From positions 1 to 33,287 of the forward strand of contig NZ_AKJS01000007.1 in NCBI RefSeq assembly GCF_000282215.1: 33,287 bases of DNA, read 5' to 3'. The translations under genes were made by a program, and so were the position numbers. The DNA comes from Pseudomonas sp. GM21. Lineage in GTDB: Bacteria; Pseudomonadota; Gammaproteobacteria; Pseudomonadales; Pseudomonadaceae. Positions 8,627-16,505 of this stretch are shown here, piece after piece (positions within the stretch are counted from its first letter, which is position 1; every line of letters begins with the position of its first letter). A model generated the notes under the pieces. That model had not been told where the DNA came from. It made no database searches and saw nothing but the letters and a program-made list of their open reading frames with translations.

Positions 8627-8662
8627 AGCCGCCTTTCTCGCACAGTGCGAACGGCGGCTTTG
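8627..8662 (+). terminator. Intrinsic-type terminator of the GMC oxidoreductase gene
   Basis: AGCCGCC (8627-8633) pairs with GGCGGCT (8653-8659), and an inner TCGCA/TGCGA pairing extends the stem. TTTGG follows. It begins 10 bases after the GMC stop codon, so its job is clear even though the U-run is short. Confidence 0.65.
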
Positions 8663-8670
8663 GATTGATT

Positions 8671-8705
8671 CAAAAATGGCGCTGAACATCGCTGCATTCA
8701 GCGCC
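8671..8705 (-). terminator. Minus-strand intrinsic terminator with no intact gene feeding it
   Basis: On the minus strand GGCGCTGAA (from 8705) pairs with TTCAGCGCC (to 8678) around a 10-base loop and is followed by ATTTTTG, a good U-run. The next minus-strand gene upstream is only the short remnant at 8713-8850, which ends eight bases before this stem. Confidence 0.6.
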
Positions 8706-8712
8706 CCGCACC

Positions 8713-8850
8713 CTACGCCCGAGTGGCTTCTTTCAGACTGGGGATGAAGCGGCAGATCTGCAGGATCTGAACACCATTGGCTCCCTTCCCAATGCTTGCA
8801 TCAGCGCCCTCGAAACAACGGATGCCAGATCGACAATGCACAAGAGCGCG
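8713..8850 (-). pseudogene. Probable 3' remnant of a decayed gene
   Basis: On the minus strand about 45 codons are open and end in a TAG at 8713-8715. The last residues are ICRFIPSLKEATRA, and an intrinsic terminator follows at once. Upstream in the same frame stop codons appear quickly, and no good start codon with a ribosome-binding site is present. A coding tail joined to a functional-looking terminator suggests the 3' end of a former gene whose body is lost. I do not recognise the family. The 300-bp gap 8617-8916 otherwise holds only the two terminators. Confidence 0.3.
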
Positions 8851-8916
8851 CTACGGGTATCTGGTTTAATATTTCAAGCCAATAGCACTCAAGAATGTAC
8901 AAGCTGAGCAAAAAAC

Positions 8917-9078
8917 ATGAATCGTCGTAAAAAAATAACGCAGTTGTTAAAGGCTCACGCCAAAAAGGCCAGTGCCAAATTGGCACCGGCAAACAAGTCT
9001 AAATACATCAGTAAGGCTGACCGATTGAAACTGGCGGCTGAATCCAGTGACGACTCGATCATTTCCCCTGAGAGCTGA
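8917..9078 (+). CDS. DUF2986-type small basic protein
   Basis: A 53-residue, lysine-rich protein. It begins MNRRKKITQLLK, continues with HAKKASAKLAP and contains KYISKADR, which is the pattern I associate with the DUF2986 family of short proteins in gammaproteobacteria. The basic N-terminal half and acidic, serine-rich end (ESSDDSIISPES) are normal for it. The function is unknown; the charge suggests nucleic-acid or ribosome contact, which is only a guess. There is no strong Shine-Dalgarno sequence before the ATG. It stands alone between a GMC oxidoreductase and a DUF3313 lipoprotein. Confidence 0.8.
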   Translation: MNRRKKITQLLKAHAKKASAKLAPANKSKYISKADRLKLAAESSDDSIISPES

Positions 9079-9175
9079 TCCATGTAGCTCACACAGCAGC
9101 GCAATTTACACATCCGGTCGGGCCAGGCATTCCGATGGCACGTAACGCACGACTAAATCGTGGAGTGAACCCACT

Positions 9176-9853
9176 ATGACCTTGGCCCATAAACTATTTG
9201 CAGGGATCGCGCTGGCCAGCCTGCTACTCGGCGGTTGCACCTCCCAAGTCACTGAGCCCGAGCAGTACTCCGGTTTCTTGTCCAACTACAACAACCTGGA
9301 AGAAGTGACCACCGCCACGGGTGAGAAGGCAATGCGCTGGGTGAGCCCGTCGTGGAACCCGAATGCGTATGACACCATAGCGTTCAGAACGCTGGAGTTT
9401 TACCCCGCGCCGAAACCCAATGAGCAGGTCAATCAGCAGACTCTGGCCGAGTTGCAGAACTACATGTCCAGGAAAGCCAAAAGCATTCTGGGCCAAAAAT
9501 ACCGGAGGGCATCCAGCGCGGCCGCTGCACCGGCCGGGTCACACCCCTTGATCCTGCGGGCGGCAATCACTGGCGTCAGCGCTTCGAACGAAGGCATGAA
9601 GTGGTATGAAATCATGCCGATCGCCGCCGTTGTCGGAGCGACCCAGGCCGCCACCGGTCACCGGGATCAAGACACTAATCTGTTCATCGAAGCCGAGTTC
9701 ATCGACGCCAGAACCAATCAGACCGTCGTCAAAGTGGTGCGCAAGATATTTGGCACCCAGCTGGAGAACGACAAGCAGGCAATCACCATCAAGGACTTCA
9801 AAGCCGCAATCGACAAATTGAATACCGATCTCTGGACGTTCATCCACAGTTGA
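9176..9853 (+). CDS. DUF3313-family lipoprotein
   Basis: A 225-residue outer-membrane or periplasmic lipoprotein. The signal sequence ends LLLGGC with C21 as the lipidation site. The mature chain begins with the FLSNYNNL-type segment common in DUF3313 proteins and ends in an amphipathic KAAIDKLNTDLWTFI helix. A TGGAG ribosome-binding site precedes the ATG. The family has no established biochemical function. A hairpin shared with the convergent wzz gene follows, so the gene seems to be a single-gene unit. Confidence 0.85.
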   Translation: MTLAHKLFAGIALASLLLGGCTSQVTEPEQYSGFLSNYNNLEEVTTATGEKAMRWVSPSWNPNAYDTIAFRTLEFYPAPKPNEQVNQQTLAELQNYMSRKAKSILGQKYRRASSAAAAPAGSHPLILRAAITGVSASNEGMKWYEIMPIAAVVGATQAATGHRDQDTNLFIEAEFIDARTNQTVVKVVRKIFGTQLENDKQAITIKDFKAAIDKLNTDLWTFIHS

Positions 9854-9868
9854 CCGCCCGAGAGAGCC

Positions 9869-9894
9869 GTCGCATAACTTCGCAGTTATGCGAC
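9869..9894. terminator. Hairpin between convergent DUF3313 and wzz genes
   Basis: GTCGCATAACT pairs perfectly with AGTTATGCGAC around the tetraloop TCGC. It lies 15 bases after the DUF3313 stop and 15 bases beyond the wzz stop, so it may serve both. No long U-run is present on either side. Confidence 0.6.
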
Positions 9895-9909
9895 ATGACT
9901 CCTTGATGC

Positions 9910-11247
9910 CTATTGTAGGGTGGATTGCCCTATAAATACTTTTTCGGTGCTCACCTCGTAGGGGCTGGCAGAGCGGCTAAGTACCATACCGCGTAACAGT
10001 GCGACGATTATGCCGAGCATAACGCCCACGAATATCCCGAGAGTCAGAATCAGCAACTTATTAGGCTTGATCGGTTTGTTTGGCTTGATAGCCTGTTGGT
10101 CAACTTTGACCAAAGCCAGTTCACTCAGGTCGCGGTTGATATGTTCCAACCGTGATTTTTCTGCCCTCATATCAACCAGCGTGGTGAGGAATAGATCGTC
10201 GTTTTTACGCGATTTAAGTTGTTCGATCTGTCGATTTTGATCCAGAAGCTGAAGCTCTTTTTTGATCTCGGAGATCCGAGGGCTGGCATGGTCATCAGAC
10301 TTTCGTGCCAGCAGGGCATTTCGCTCGGCCCCTAGAGCTTCAGTGCCCATGAAGTGCAGCGGGAACTGTTCGTTGAAAACTTCCGTACGGAAAACATTGC
10401 CCTGACCTACACCGTCACCTTGCCCCATCGCCGTGGGGGTATTCGGTTTCACGATACCCAGCTCACGTGCTATTTGCATTGACTCGTTCAGCTGGGTGAT
10501 ACGACTTTCCCGGCGGTCGCGCAGTTCTGTACGTAATGCACGCAGCTCATCCTGCAACTGTGCGCGCTTGAGAGCGTCATTTTCGCTGATTTTAGCAATC
10601 GTTGAGTCCTTGTCGGCCTCATAACTGGCACGGGCAACACCCATCTTGCGTTCCAGGGTGTCGAGACTGTTGTCAATCACACTGTTCAAGTCGCCCTGGA
10701 TCTGATTGCGCTCGCTATTGATGGCTTCTTGCACGATCCCATTAAGAATGAGATGTCCTTCGACGGTTCCCGGATAAGTGATTTCCAGTCCGACGTAGGG
10801 TGTAAGGTTGTCGCCACCCTTGGTATTTGGCTGAATAACCTTGAACGCTTCGCTGTTGAAGCGTTCGAAGGCCTGCGTCAAGTCACCTGAGTCAATACCG
10901 GAGAATTGTTCCTGGTGTTTATCGAAGTAGGATTTACGTACTTCATAGGAGTTAAGAGCAGCACCGACGCGTTTGAGTGATTCCTCGGGATTGAGTGTGT
11001 AAACCCCAGTCTGATTGAGTGCGTCAAGATCTTTGATAGACGGAGGACGAAGCAATGTCTTCGTCTGGTACTGAGGTGTCGCTGTATAAGCGTAGACCGC
11101 TGCCATCGCTGCGGCTGCCAAGGTTATGCCTGCGATGAGATACTTTTGACGCCACAGGGTGCTGAATAACTCACTCAAGTCAATTTCGTGGGTGTTGAAC
11201 GAAACCGGGATGGGACGGGGGGGTGGTAGCGACTCTGCGTGACTCAT
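9910..11247 (-). CDS. wzz: Wzz chain-length determinant, Wzz2-like
   Basis: A 445-residue inner-membrane polysaccharide co-polymerase that would set the O-antigen chain length made by Wzy. TM1 lies at about 37-56 and TM2 at about 398-418. Between them is a long, charged, coiled-coil-rich periplasmic domain (about 60-390), and the proline-rich PNKPIKPNK stretch precedes TM2, as in other Wzz proteins. A TGGAG site precedes the ATG. The length matches P. aeruginosa Wzz2 (about 443 residues) better than Wzz1 (about 350), and like wzz2 it stands apart from any O-antigen gene cluster. The family is certain; assignment to very-long-chain control is inferred. Confidence 0.88.
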   Translation of the reverse strand: MSHAESLPPPRPIPVSFNTHEIDLSELFSTLWRQKYLIAGITLAAAAMAAVYAYTATPQYQTKTLLRPPSIKDLDALNQTGVYTLNPEESLKRVGAALNSYEVRKSYFDKHQEQFSGIDSGDLTQAFERFNSEAFKVIQPNTKGGDNLTPYVGLEITYPGTVEGHLILNGIVQEAINSERNQIQGDLNSVIDNSLDTLERKMGVARASYEADKDSTIAKISENDALKRAQLQDELRALRTELRDRRESRITQLNESMQIARELGIVKPNTPTAMGQGDGVGQGNVFRTEVFNEQFPLHFMGTEALGAERNALLARKSDDHASPRISEIKKELQLLDQNRQIEQLKSRKNDDLFLTTLVDMRAEKSRLEHINRDLSELALVKVDQQAIKPNKPIKPNKLLILTLGIFVGVMLGIIVALLRGMVLSRSASPYEVSTEKVFIGQSTLQ

Positions 11248-11441
11248 ACAAACTCCATTGCAAAATTTACTCCATTAAAAATTGAACCATTCTACACACC
11301 GACTGTCACGCCTGGACGTTTAACCGCTCAATAATTTCTGAGGACTGCAACTCACTCCCCCCTTTTTTCCAGGCTCAGCCACCCAAACGGCCAGTAGTTC
11401 AGCAGTCAAAGTCAGCGGCCCGGCGGCGTCGACCGGCGCGC

Positions 11442-12398
11442 TCAGGCTGATTCTTTGCGCCAAGTGCCAGGTGACGTGCCGAATTGACGTTTGAATGCGC
11501 GACTGAACGCGGCTTCGGATTCGTAGCCAACGGCAAAGCCGATTTGCGCCACACTGCCGCGACTTTCGCGCAGCTGTTGAGCCGCCACATGCATACGCCA
11601 GAGCGTGAGGTATTGCATCGGTGGCTGTCCGACCAATGCCGTGAATCGCTCCGCGAATACCGAGCGCGACATGCCCACTTCTTGCGCCAGTGCTTCTGTC
11701 GTCCAGCCCTCGGTTGGACGAGCATGGAGTAGCGCCAGCGCGCGCCCGATATGCGGATCGCGCAGTCCCGCCAGCCACCCGCGCCGCTCAACCGGGAGGC
11801 TGGCGACATACTGGCTGACGGCTTCGACGAACAGCAGTTCGGATAGCTTGGCAATGATGGTTGCCGAGCCGACGCGTCCCGCCGCGATTTCACTGACCGC
11901 GAAACGGAACGAGCTTTCAATCCAGGCGCCCGAAGCCGTCGCGCGAATGTCCAGCTTCAATACCGATGGCAGCGCCGAAAGCAACGGATTGAAGGGGGTT
12001 TCAGAGCCGAGGAATCCGCACAATAGCTGCGTGGCCTCGCCACCGCCGCCGTACTTGATTCGTGAAATGCCGCCGACACCTGGCGGCTTGACAACCTCGC
12101 TCGCCGACAGGGGCGCAATGCTCAGGTCGCTGCCAAACGTATGAGGGTCATTGCGAGGAAGCAGAACCAGTTCGCCTGCGCCCACGTCGACGATGGCCTC
12201 CCCGTCGATGCGTAATTGCATGTGCCCGGTGGCGACAAAATGCGAAGCAATGATGTGTCGAGGTGCCACCAGGAACGGCTTGCAATCATCCGTCGAGATT
12301 CTTCCGTTGATGCACCAGGGCGCAGTGAATTGCGCCTCGAGGAAGACCCCTCCAGACAGCCGAATCACACGCAAGACATCCGAAAGCGCATCCAACAC
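11442..12398 (-). CDS. AraC-family regulator with cupin_6-type sensor domain
   Basis: A regulator of about 318 residues. The N-terminal cupin domain (about 1-175) contains the typical FTAPW and PRHIIASHFVATGHMQL segments, and the C-terminal AraC DNA-binding domain contains LAQEVGMSRSVFAERF and IGFAVGYESEAAFSRAFKR. Start: the frame is open to a GTG at 12527. The GTG at 12398 has GAGGG upstream and gives the usual family opening (VLDALSDVLRVIRLSGG), so I prefer it; the TTG next to it is an alternative. The gene is divergent from the diiron protein and MAPEG genes, and AraC/cupin proteins often control a divergent oxidoreductase. Its ligand is unknown. Confidence 0.88.
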   Translation of the reverse strand: MLDALSDVLRVIRLSGGVFLEAQFTAPWCINGRISTDDCKPFLVAPRHIIASHFVATGHMQLRIDGEAIVDVGAGELVLLPRNDPHTFGSDLSIAPLSASEVVKPPGVGGISRIKYGGGGEATQLLCGFLGSETPFNPLLSALPSVLKLDIRATASGAWIESSFRFAVSEIAAGRVGSATIIAKLSELLFVEAVSQYVASLPVERRGWLAGLRDPHIGRALALLHARPTEGWTTEALAQEVGMSRSVFAERFTALVGQPPMQYLTLWRMHVAAQQLRESRGSVAQIGFAVGYESEAAFSRAFKRQFGTSPGTWRKESA

Positions 12399-12586
12399 TT
12401 GCCCGCCCTCTTTTCCGGACGCCTGAGCAGGTAATCCGGCGTACTGGTCATTCACCGCCTGAACGGCGCGACCTAGATTAGCACCAACGCGGACCCGGCG
12501 ATCGAGACTATCCCCCCGATGCTTCACCTGTGGTCATTGGCTCCGACGTCAACCATTTCAACCGACGAGGGCACCAGGAGATCTAT

Positions 12587-13540
12587 ATGAACAGCGTCGC
12601 TACCCTACTCAGCTCGGAGTCAGACAACGCCGACCGTTACGCTCGAATTGTCAGATCAGCGAAAAAAGCCGAATGGCAGATCGATCGCGATTTGATGCAG
12701 GAGCGCAGTTTCGACTTCTCGCGCAAATTCTTGCCCGATGGGCTCTCGCAGATCGACCGCCTGACCTTTCTCGACGGGGCCGAGGCACGTCTGCTCAGTC
12801 AGATTCAGGGCCGGACCTATGCGTATCTCTTTGGGCTGGTCGAGCGTTTCATCAGTGCCAAAATGCTCGATCAAGGTCGAGCCCATGTCTTTGACAATCA
12901 GCTGGCACTTGAAGCGCTGGTGCGTTTTTCCAACGACGAGATCAAGCACCAGGAGTTGTTCCGGCGCATGGAGACAATGATGGGTTCGCACTTGCCTGCG
13001 GGGTATCGTCAAGTGGCCGATCCCAACGACGTGGCGCGTGCGGTACTGGCGGCCAGCACCTGGTCGGTGCTGGCGCTGACCTGTCATATCGAGCTGTTTG
13101 TACAGGCGCACTACGCACAGAGCATCGCACCGCGCGAGGAGTTGTGCCCACTGTTCAAGGATGTCTTCAAATTTCACTGGAAGGATGAAAGCCGGCACGT
13201 CGTACTGGATGAGCTGGAGTGGAAGTCGGAGCACGAGAAACTCTCGCCAGCCGAACGCGACCAGGCCGTGAACGATCTGATTGCGCTGGTGGCGGCCGTC
13301 GACGGCATTCTTCAGGCGCAATCGGCTTCCGATGCCGATTACTTTATTCGCAATGTTTCACGACCGTTCAGTGTCGATGAGACAGCGCAAATCAAAGCCT
13401 GCGTGCTGAATGCCTACCGCTGGCAATACATTATCTCGGGCGTGCAGCATCCACACTTTGGTCGGCTGCTGACGGGCATGACAACGCCAGCACAGATGTC
13501 GAGGATTCAAACCGCACTGACCCCCATCACGGGCCACTGA
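12587..13540 (+). CDS. Ferritin-like diiron protein, probable oxygenase or oxidase
   Basis: A 317-residue helical protein. Candidate diiron ligands follow the ferritin-like order: E86 (in VERF), E118-xx-H121 (in DEIKHQ), E169 (in HIELF) and E201-xx-H204 (in DESRHV). This E, ExxH, E, ExxH pattern supports a carboxylate-bridged diiron centre that activates O2. It could be an N-oxygenase of AurF type, a desaturase-like oxidase or a detoxifying oxidase; the substrate cannot be deduced. The start ATG at 12587 has AGGAGATCTAT in front, a far better site than the upstream TTG or GTG codons. It is followed after 74 bases by a MAPEG gene, likely in the same transcript, and is divergent from a cupin/AraC regulator. 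Confidence 0.8.
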   Translation: MNSVATLLSSESDNADRYARIVRSAKKAEWQIDRDLMQERSFDFSRKFLPDGLSQIDRLTFLDGAEARLLSQIQGRTYAYLFGLVERFISAKMLDQGRAHVFDNQLALEALVRFSNDEIKHQELFRRMETMMGSHLPAGYRQVADPNDVARAVLAASTWSVLALTCHIELFVQAHYAQSIAPREELCPLFKDVFKFHWKDESRHVVLDELEWKSEHEKLSPAERDQAVNDLIALVAAVDGILQAQSASDADYFIRNVSRPFSVDETAQIKACVLNAYRWQYIISGVQHPHFGRLLTGMTTPAQMSRIQTALTPITGH

Positions 13541-13614
13541 TCGACAATGCGCGACCGACTGCTCGTCGGTCGCGCGACTGTGCAATGACGTGCTTTTAAT
13601 TGAGGATGGCGGCC

Positions 13615-14034
13615 ATGACCCTACCGATGTGGATGCTGCTGGGGTTTGCGACCTGGACTTTGCTGCTGTTGATGGCAACTGTCGGCGTGTACCGCTGGGT
13701 CGCGATCCTGTTCTCGAAGGTTCCCATTGGCTCGTTCCGCAGCGATCAGCTCGAAGGCGAGGATTGGTATCGGCGCGGGACACGAGCACACGCCAACTGT
13801 GTGGAAAATCTGCCGGTCTTTGGCGTCATCGTGTTCGTGATATCGGCCCTGGGTGTCGACGGCCCTGCCGTGGACTACCTGTGCACATTCGTCCTGATCG
13901 CTCGCGTGTGCCAGTCCTTGGTTCACGTATCCCATGTGCAGACCGATACGTTCGTGGCGATTCGGTTTACCTTCTTTTGCGTTCAGCTGGTCTGTTTTCT
14001 CGCGCTCATTGTGATCGCCGCTTATTACGGCTAA
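13615..14034 (+). CDS. MAPEG-family membrane protein
   Basis: A 139-residue protein with about four membrane helices (roughly 3-25, 58-78, 80-100, 112-136). The segment RAHANCVENLPVFGVIVF matches the MAPEG signature, in which R-x-x-x-N-x-x-E contacts glutathione in the eukaryotic members. MAPEG proteins include microsomal glutathione transferases and leukotriene synthases; bacterial members are mostly uncharacterised. GAGG nine bases before the ATG at 13615 supports this start over the ATG at 13606. The gene follows the diiron protein gene closely, so the pair may act on a lipophilic or reactive compound; this is inference. Confidence 0.85.
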   Translation: MTLPMWMLLGFATWTLLLLMATVGVYRWVAILFSKVPIGSFRSDQLEGEDWYRRGTRAHANCVENLPVFGVIVFVISALGVDGPAVDYLCTFVLIARVCQSLVHVSHVQTDTFVAIRFTFFCVQLVCFLALIVIAAYYG

Positions 14035-14043
14035 GCAGGCGCC

Positions 14044-14089
14044 CAAGCACATCGAGCGGACAAACAAAGGTGTCCGCTCGATGTGCTTG
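14044..14089. terminator. Perfect 19-bp hairpin after the MAPEG gene
   Basis: Positions 14044-14062 pair with 14071-14089 without a mismatch around an 8-base loop. It starts 10 bases after the MAPEG stop codon and faces a convergent gene that ends at 14166. No U-run follows on the plus strand. The most likely role is transcript end formation for one or both genes. Confidence 0.6.
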
Positions 14090-14165
14090 ATGCAGTCGTA
14101 TTGCCTTGACTGTTAACTGTAAACACTGCCCCTTTGGCGGACGACAGCGGGATTGACCTCAACGA

Positions 14166-14429
14166 TTAATATTTGATGTCCCGAGCGGTGCTGCGCGTGT
14201 CCTGCTTGCTGCTGCGCTTGTCCTGGCGACAGTTTGCATTGCTCTTGTCATTGTCCTTTCTGCAATCGTATTTGGTTTGCCGTGCGTCGGAGCGCCCTGT
14301 TTGCCTCGTATCCCGTGCTTCACGCCGTTGTGATCCCTGCTCGGTCGCGTACGCCGGTACCGAGACCCACTGCACACCCGCAGCGACAACCAGTGTCGCC
14401 AGGGCCATCAAGAAGTGTTTGCGAATCAT
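14166..14429 (-). CDS. Small secreted basic protein of unknown function
   Basis: An 87-residue protein with a clear signal peptide (MIRKHFLMALATLVVAAG..., cleavage near AYA-TE at about 28). The mature part is very hydrophilic, rich in Arg, Gln, Asp, Lys and Ser, with two cysteines (in YDCRKDN and NANCRQD) eight residues apart. It has no recognised domain and is probably disordered, perhaps with one disulfide. Start: GGAGGAACATC before the ATG at 14429 decides against the upstream codon at 14447. It forms a single-gene unit convergent with the MAPEG gene. It could be an envelope stress or metal-binding peptide, but nothing in the sequence proves that. Confidence 0.7.
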   Translation of the reverse strand: MIRKHFLMALATLVVAAGVQWVSVPAYATEQGSQRREARDTRQTGRSDARQTKYDCRKDNDKSNANCRQDKRSSKQDTRSTARDIKY

Positions 14430-14530
14430 GATGTTCCTCCAATACAAAAAACGCTGAGTCGGCTCGCTCGTCCATCAGTTCGCTCACCAAGGATGTTCAG
14501 GGGACATTGCACTTATAGTGTTCACTCATA

Positions 14531-14552
14531 CGCCACAAAAACCTTTGTGGCG
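14531..14552 (-). terminator. Candidate hairpin downstream of the SulP transporter gene
   Basis: CGCCACAAA (14531-14539) pairs with TTTGTGGCG (14544-14552) around a 4-base loop, about 90 bases after the SulP stop codon on the minus strand. No U-run follows. The gap 14430-14638 shows nothing else beyond the promoter area of the small secreted protein. Confidence 0.35.
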
Positions 14553-14638
14553 CCTGAAATCTGACGATAGGACCACCCAGGCGTTCCTGCAAGGCGCTTC
14601 GGTTGTTGATAGCCCCAAAACGCCGGCAACCCACCGCC

Positions 14639-16429
14639 TCACTGATTCTCATCCTGCCGTTTGGCCCCCTCCACAGGATAGGTCGCTAGGTAACTGTTGA
14701 CCGCTGTACCTAATGTCGGAAAAAACGAGTTCTCGCCAAACTGCGTGAAAAGCCCGAATCGCTTCAGTTTGTCCTTGACCGGGTCTTTCATCTCAGCGAG
14801 GCACAATTCGATGCCCGCCGCGCGCAAGGTTTCGTCCAGTTCGGCCAACATGTCGGCAGAGGTCACGTCCACACTGGTCATCGGTTCTGCCGCAACGACC
14901 ACCCAGCGTACCGGCGTAGGCGACGAAGCCACTGCGTCCAGCACCCGTTCATTGAACAACTCGGCGTTGGCGAAAAACAAAGGCGCATCCCAGCGGAAAA
15001 GGACCAGGCCGGGAAGAATTCGTGCGTCAGGAAAACGCTTGATGTCATGGTAGCCCTGAAGGTCATCGACACGTCCCAACACCGTGGAGTACGGCCGCCA
15101 GCCATCCCACAGGAATTCAATCACCGCAAGCACGATGGCCAGGGCAATCCCCTCGATTGCACCAAACACGGCAACACCGACAGTGCAGGCGATGGACAGC
15201 CAGAACTCCCACTGCTGAATGCGATAGATGCGTCGCAGGTCCGTGACCTCGATCAAGCCGATGGCTGATGCGATCACGACCGCCGCCAGCGCGCTGTTGG
15301 GCAGGTCCTGCAACAGGTTCGGCGCCACCAGCAACAGCAAGGCAACCGCCAGCGCTCCGACGACACCGGACAATTGGGTTTTGGCGCCTGCGGCCTCAGC
15401 CACCGGTGTGCGTGACGAACTGCTGCTGATTGGAAAACCCTGGAAAAACCCGGCCGCCAGATTGGCGACGCCGAGCCCCACCATTTCCTGGTTCGGATCA
15501 ACGTAAGTACGCGAACGTGCCGCATAGACACGCGAGAGCACGCTGGTGTCGGCGAACGAAACCAGCGCGACGGCGAATCCGCCGATCAGGACCGGGACAA
15601 TATCAGCTTGAGTGATCCAGGGAATGGCGAACGCAGGCATGCCTTGTGGAAGCTCGCCGAGGACCGATATTCCGTATTTCGTGGCAAGGTCCAGCACACC
15701 GACGGCGATGGTTGCGCCCGCCACGGCAATCAAAATACCCGGAATGCGTTTGTGCCCCTTGAGCAACATGATCACCACCAACGTGGCAGCACCGACCGCG
15801 AACGTGACCCAGTTGGTTTTTCCGTCCAGCACCGAGGTAATGATCGCCCACATGTTTCTCAGCGGCCCGTCGGACTCGATCTTGAAGCCGAAAAACTTGG
15901 GCAATTGGCTGATCAATACGGTCAGCGCAATACCGTTCATATACCCGTAGCGAATCGGTTTGGAGAGCAGTTCCGTGATGAAGCCCAAGCGCGCAATGCC
16001 GGCCAGGATACAGACCACCCCCGACACAATCGCCATCATTCCCGCCAGGGCGACGGCACGATATGGATCGCCACCCGACAGCGGCAGGATCACCGCAAGG
16101 ATGACGGCCGCCAGCGAAGAGTCCGGCCCCAGCACCAAAATCCGGCTCGGCCCGAATAACGCATAAGCCAGCAGCGGAATGATCGTCGCGTACAGACCAT
16201 AAATGCCGGGTACGCCCGAGGCCACCGCGTAGGCAATGCCCACTGGCACCAGCATTGTGGTCAGGACGAGTCCGGCGACGATGTCATTTCGCAACCAGCC
16301 TATTTGATAGGTGAGCAGCGTATTCAGCCCCGGCAGCCAGCGGCGCCAGCTCTTCTGATCGGCGCCTGCTACCCGATGTGCAATACGACCCGGTTCCGGG
16401 GCGGAAGGTACAGAATTAGAATCGCTCAT
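14639..16429 (-). CDS. SulP-family anion transporter with STAS domain
   Basis: A 596-residue inner-membrane carrier of standard SulP length, with a transport domain of many hydrophobic helices (about 30-430) and a cytoplasmic STAS domain (about 455-575). The opening segment with YQIGWLRNDIVAGLVL, the VPVGIAYAVASGVPGIYGLYA region and the conserved SSSSSRTPVAEAAGAKTQLS region are typical. The STAS domain keeps the phosphoacceptor-like VDVTSADML loop. Substrates in the family include sulfate, bicarbonate and dicarboxylates; the sequence does not decide, and no carbonic anhydrase gene is adjacent. It lies 76 bases downstream of a VIT/CCC1-like gene on the same strand and may share its transcript. 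Confidence 0.9.
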   Translation of the reverse strand: MSDSNSVPSAPEPGRIAHRVAGADQKSWRRWLPGLNTLLTYQIGWLRNDIVAGLVLTTMLVPVGIAYAVASGVPGIYGLYATIIPLLAYALFGPSRILVLGPDSSLAAVILAVILPLSGGDPYRAVALAGMMAIVSGVVCILAGIARLGFITELLSKPIRYGYMNGIALTVLISQLPKFFGFKIESDGPLRNMWAIITSVLDGKTNWVTFAVGAATLVVIMLLKGHKRIPGILIAVAGATIAVGVLDLATKYGISVLGELPQGMPAFAIPWITQADIVPVLIGGFAVALVSFADTSVLSRVYAARSRTYVDPNQEMVGLGVANLAAGFFQGFPISSSSSRTPVAEAAGAKTQLSGVVGALAVALLLLVAPNLLQDLPNSALAAVVIASAIGLIEVTDLRRIYRIQQWEFWLSIACTVGVAVFGAIEGIALAIVLAVIEFLWDGWRPYSTVLGRVDDLQGYHDIKRFPDARILPGLVLFRWDAPLFFANAELFNERVLDAVASSPTPVRWVVVAAEPMTSVDVTSADMLAELDETLRAAGIELCLAEMKDPVKDKLKRFGLFTQFGENSFFPTLGTAVNSYLATYPVEGAKRQDENQ

Positions 16430-16505
16430 AGACCTGTAACCCCTTGGTGTACAGCGCGTAATGGCTTAGAGGCAGCGGCAGAATTGCCGTGCCCTCCTCT
16501 GTTCT

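Noticed and set aside
8801..8992. 63-codon minus-strand frame in the gap after the GMC gene
   Set aside because: It overlaps the DUF2986 gene, has no ribosome-binding site and shows no family pattern.
14262..14275. TCGTATTT near 14268 as a further GntR site
   Set aside because: It lies inside the small secreted protein gene, lacks the symmetric half and differs in the last bases.
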